5,535 nt of DNA from an uncultured Clostridia bacterium (GTDB taxonomy: Bacteria > Bacillota > Clostridia > Oscillospirales > Acutalibacteraceae): positions 1 through 5,535 of the forward strand of contig CAMJHU010000168.1 in NCBI GenBank assembly GCA_946405565.1. The letters are read 5' to 3'. Below the pieces are notes generated by a model that ran no database searches, was not told the origin of the DNA, and worked only from the letters and a program-made list of their open reading frames with translations. The position numbers were made by a program, and so were the translations under genes. Shown here in pieces: positions 4,777-5,535 of the stretch; within the stretch, counting starts at the first letter, position 1; every line of letters begins with the position of its first letter.

Positions 4777-5535
4777 TTAATACATACCGCCCATGCCGGG
4801 ATCCATCGGTGCGGGAGGTGCCGGCGGTTCGGGTTTGTCGGTGACGAGCGACTCGGTGGTCAGCACCATAGCAGCCACGGAAGCGGCGTTTTCAAGTGCG
4901 GAACGGGTCACCTTGGTAGGATCGACAATGCCGGCGGAAATCATATCGCAATACTCATCGGTCGCGAAGTTGAAGCCATAACCAATCTTCTCGGACTTTT
5001 TGATGGTATCGATGATGACCGAGCCTTCCAGTCCGGCGTTGGCGGCGATCTGGCGGGTGGGCTCTTCAAGCGCCTTAAGGACAATCTTGACGCCGGTCTG
5101 CACATCGCCGGAGGTTTCGTTGACCAAAGGAGCAACCGCGTCGATGGCATTGAGCAGTGCCACGCCGCCGCCGGCGACAATGCCTTCCTCTACGGCAGCT
5201 TTGGTAGCGGCAAGTGCATCCTCAATGCGGAGCTTCATTTCCTTCATTTCAATCTCGGTAGCGGCGCCGACGCGAATGACAGCCACACCGCCCGCAAGTT
5301 TGGCAAGGCGTTCCTGGAGCTTTTCCTTGTCAAATTCGGAAGTCGTATTTTCGATCTGGGTGCGAATCTGTCCGACTCTTGCCTTGATAGCGTCCTTGTC
5401 GCCCGCACCGTCCACAATAGTGGTGTTTTCCTTGGTAATCTTGACCTGACGCGCCTGACCGAGCTGGTCAATGCCGGTTTCAGTGAGCTGAAGACCAACC
5501 TCGTCGCTGATGACAGTACCGCCGGTCAGAATCGC
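4777..5535 (-). CDS. groEL: Chaperonin GroEL (60 kDa), 5' part outside the window
   Basis: This is the C-terminal 252 residues of the ATP-driven folding chamber subunit, which assembles as a double seven-membered ring in the cytoplasm with the GroES lid. The fragment begins at AILTGGTVIS, equivalent to about residue 293 of the E. coli protein, and so covers the end of the apical domain, the second intermediate segment and the second equatorial segment. Catalytic Asp398 (E. coli numbering) is kept in RIEDAL (fragment residue 106), nucleotide-binding AGGG at 121-124, and Asp495 in VDPTKV (fragment residue 205). KLQERLAKLAGGVAVI at 72-87 is a family hallmark. The C-terminal tail is Pro-rich (PEPPAPPAP) and ends PGMGGMY, shorter in GGM repeats than the E. 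coli tail. No frameshift is seen. The gene is followed by its own terminator. groES, normally upstream, would lie beyond the right edge. Confidence 0.98.
   Translation of the reverse strand, partial: AILTGGTVISDEVGLQLTETGIDQLGQARQVKITKENTTIVDGAGDKDAIKARVGQIRTQIENTTSEFDKEKLQERLAKLAGGVAVIRVGAATEIEMKEMKLRIEDALAATKAAVEEGIVAGGGVALLNAIDAVAPLVNETSGDVQTGVKIVLKALEEPTRQIAANAGLEGSVIIDTIKKSEKIGYGFNFATDEYCDMISAGIVDPTKVTRSALENAASVAAMVLTTESLVTDKPEPPAPPAPMDPGMGGMY

Overview
The window is a stretch of bacterial chromosome in which every gene I can support lies on the minus strand. Read in the direction of transcription (from high to low coordinates) it contains the 3' part of groEL, a small gene for an unrecognised Ala/Glu/Lys-rich protein, a Phe-specific T-box leader, pheS, and almost all of pheT, which runs off the left edge. 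The strong AGGAGG ribosome sites, the T-box control of an aminoacyl-tRNA synthetase operon and the protein sequence style point to a Firmicute, most likely a Clostridia member of moderate GC (Oscillospiraceae-like). The family-level placement is inference.

Region 4777-5535 is the last 252 codons of the chaperonin GroEL. It is followed by a hairpin terminator (about 4684-4729). Region 3840-4579 looks like a self-contained single-gene unit: a promoter (TTGCAC-17-TAGAAT), a short leader with a hairpin, a 189-residue protein, and a strong intrinsic terminator. That protein has an acidic N-terminal part carrying two copies of the motif P-I-V/I-L-P-I-P-Y-E exactly 35 residues apart, then a long Ala-rich helix. 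I recognise no family for it. It is the only unexplained gene here.

Region 3356-3777 is the control region of pheST. It has a promoter (TTGATT-17-TAAAAT) and a leader of nearly 390 nt, which holds a T-box riboswitch. The T-box shows the AGUA/GAA loop-E pair framing a UUC (Phe) specifier, the AGAGAG element, a T-box bulge starting UGGU (fits the ACCA end of tRNA-Phe), and mutually exclusive antiterminator and terminator helices. Uncharged tRNA-Phe should therefore switch on pheS and pheT, which encode the two subunits of phenylalanyl-tRNA synthetase. pheS (342 aa) and pheT (at least 766 aa) are separated by 26 nt. pheT should start at a TTG codon four codons before the first ATG.

I see no mobile element, CRISPR array, tRNA, rRNA or defence system. 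The less ordinary items are the orphan protein, a non-canonical T-box bulge (UGGUAUA), two key-motif variants in PheS/PheT, and AT-rich repeats next to the pheST promoter.
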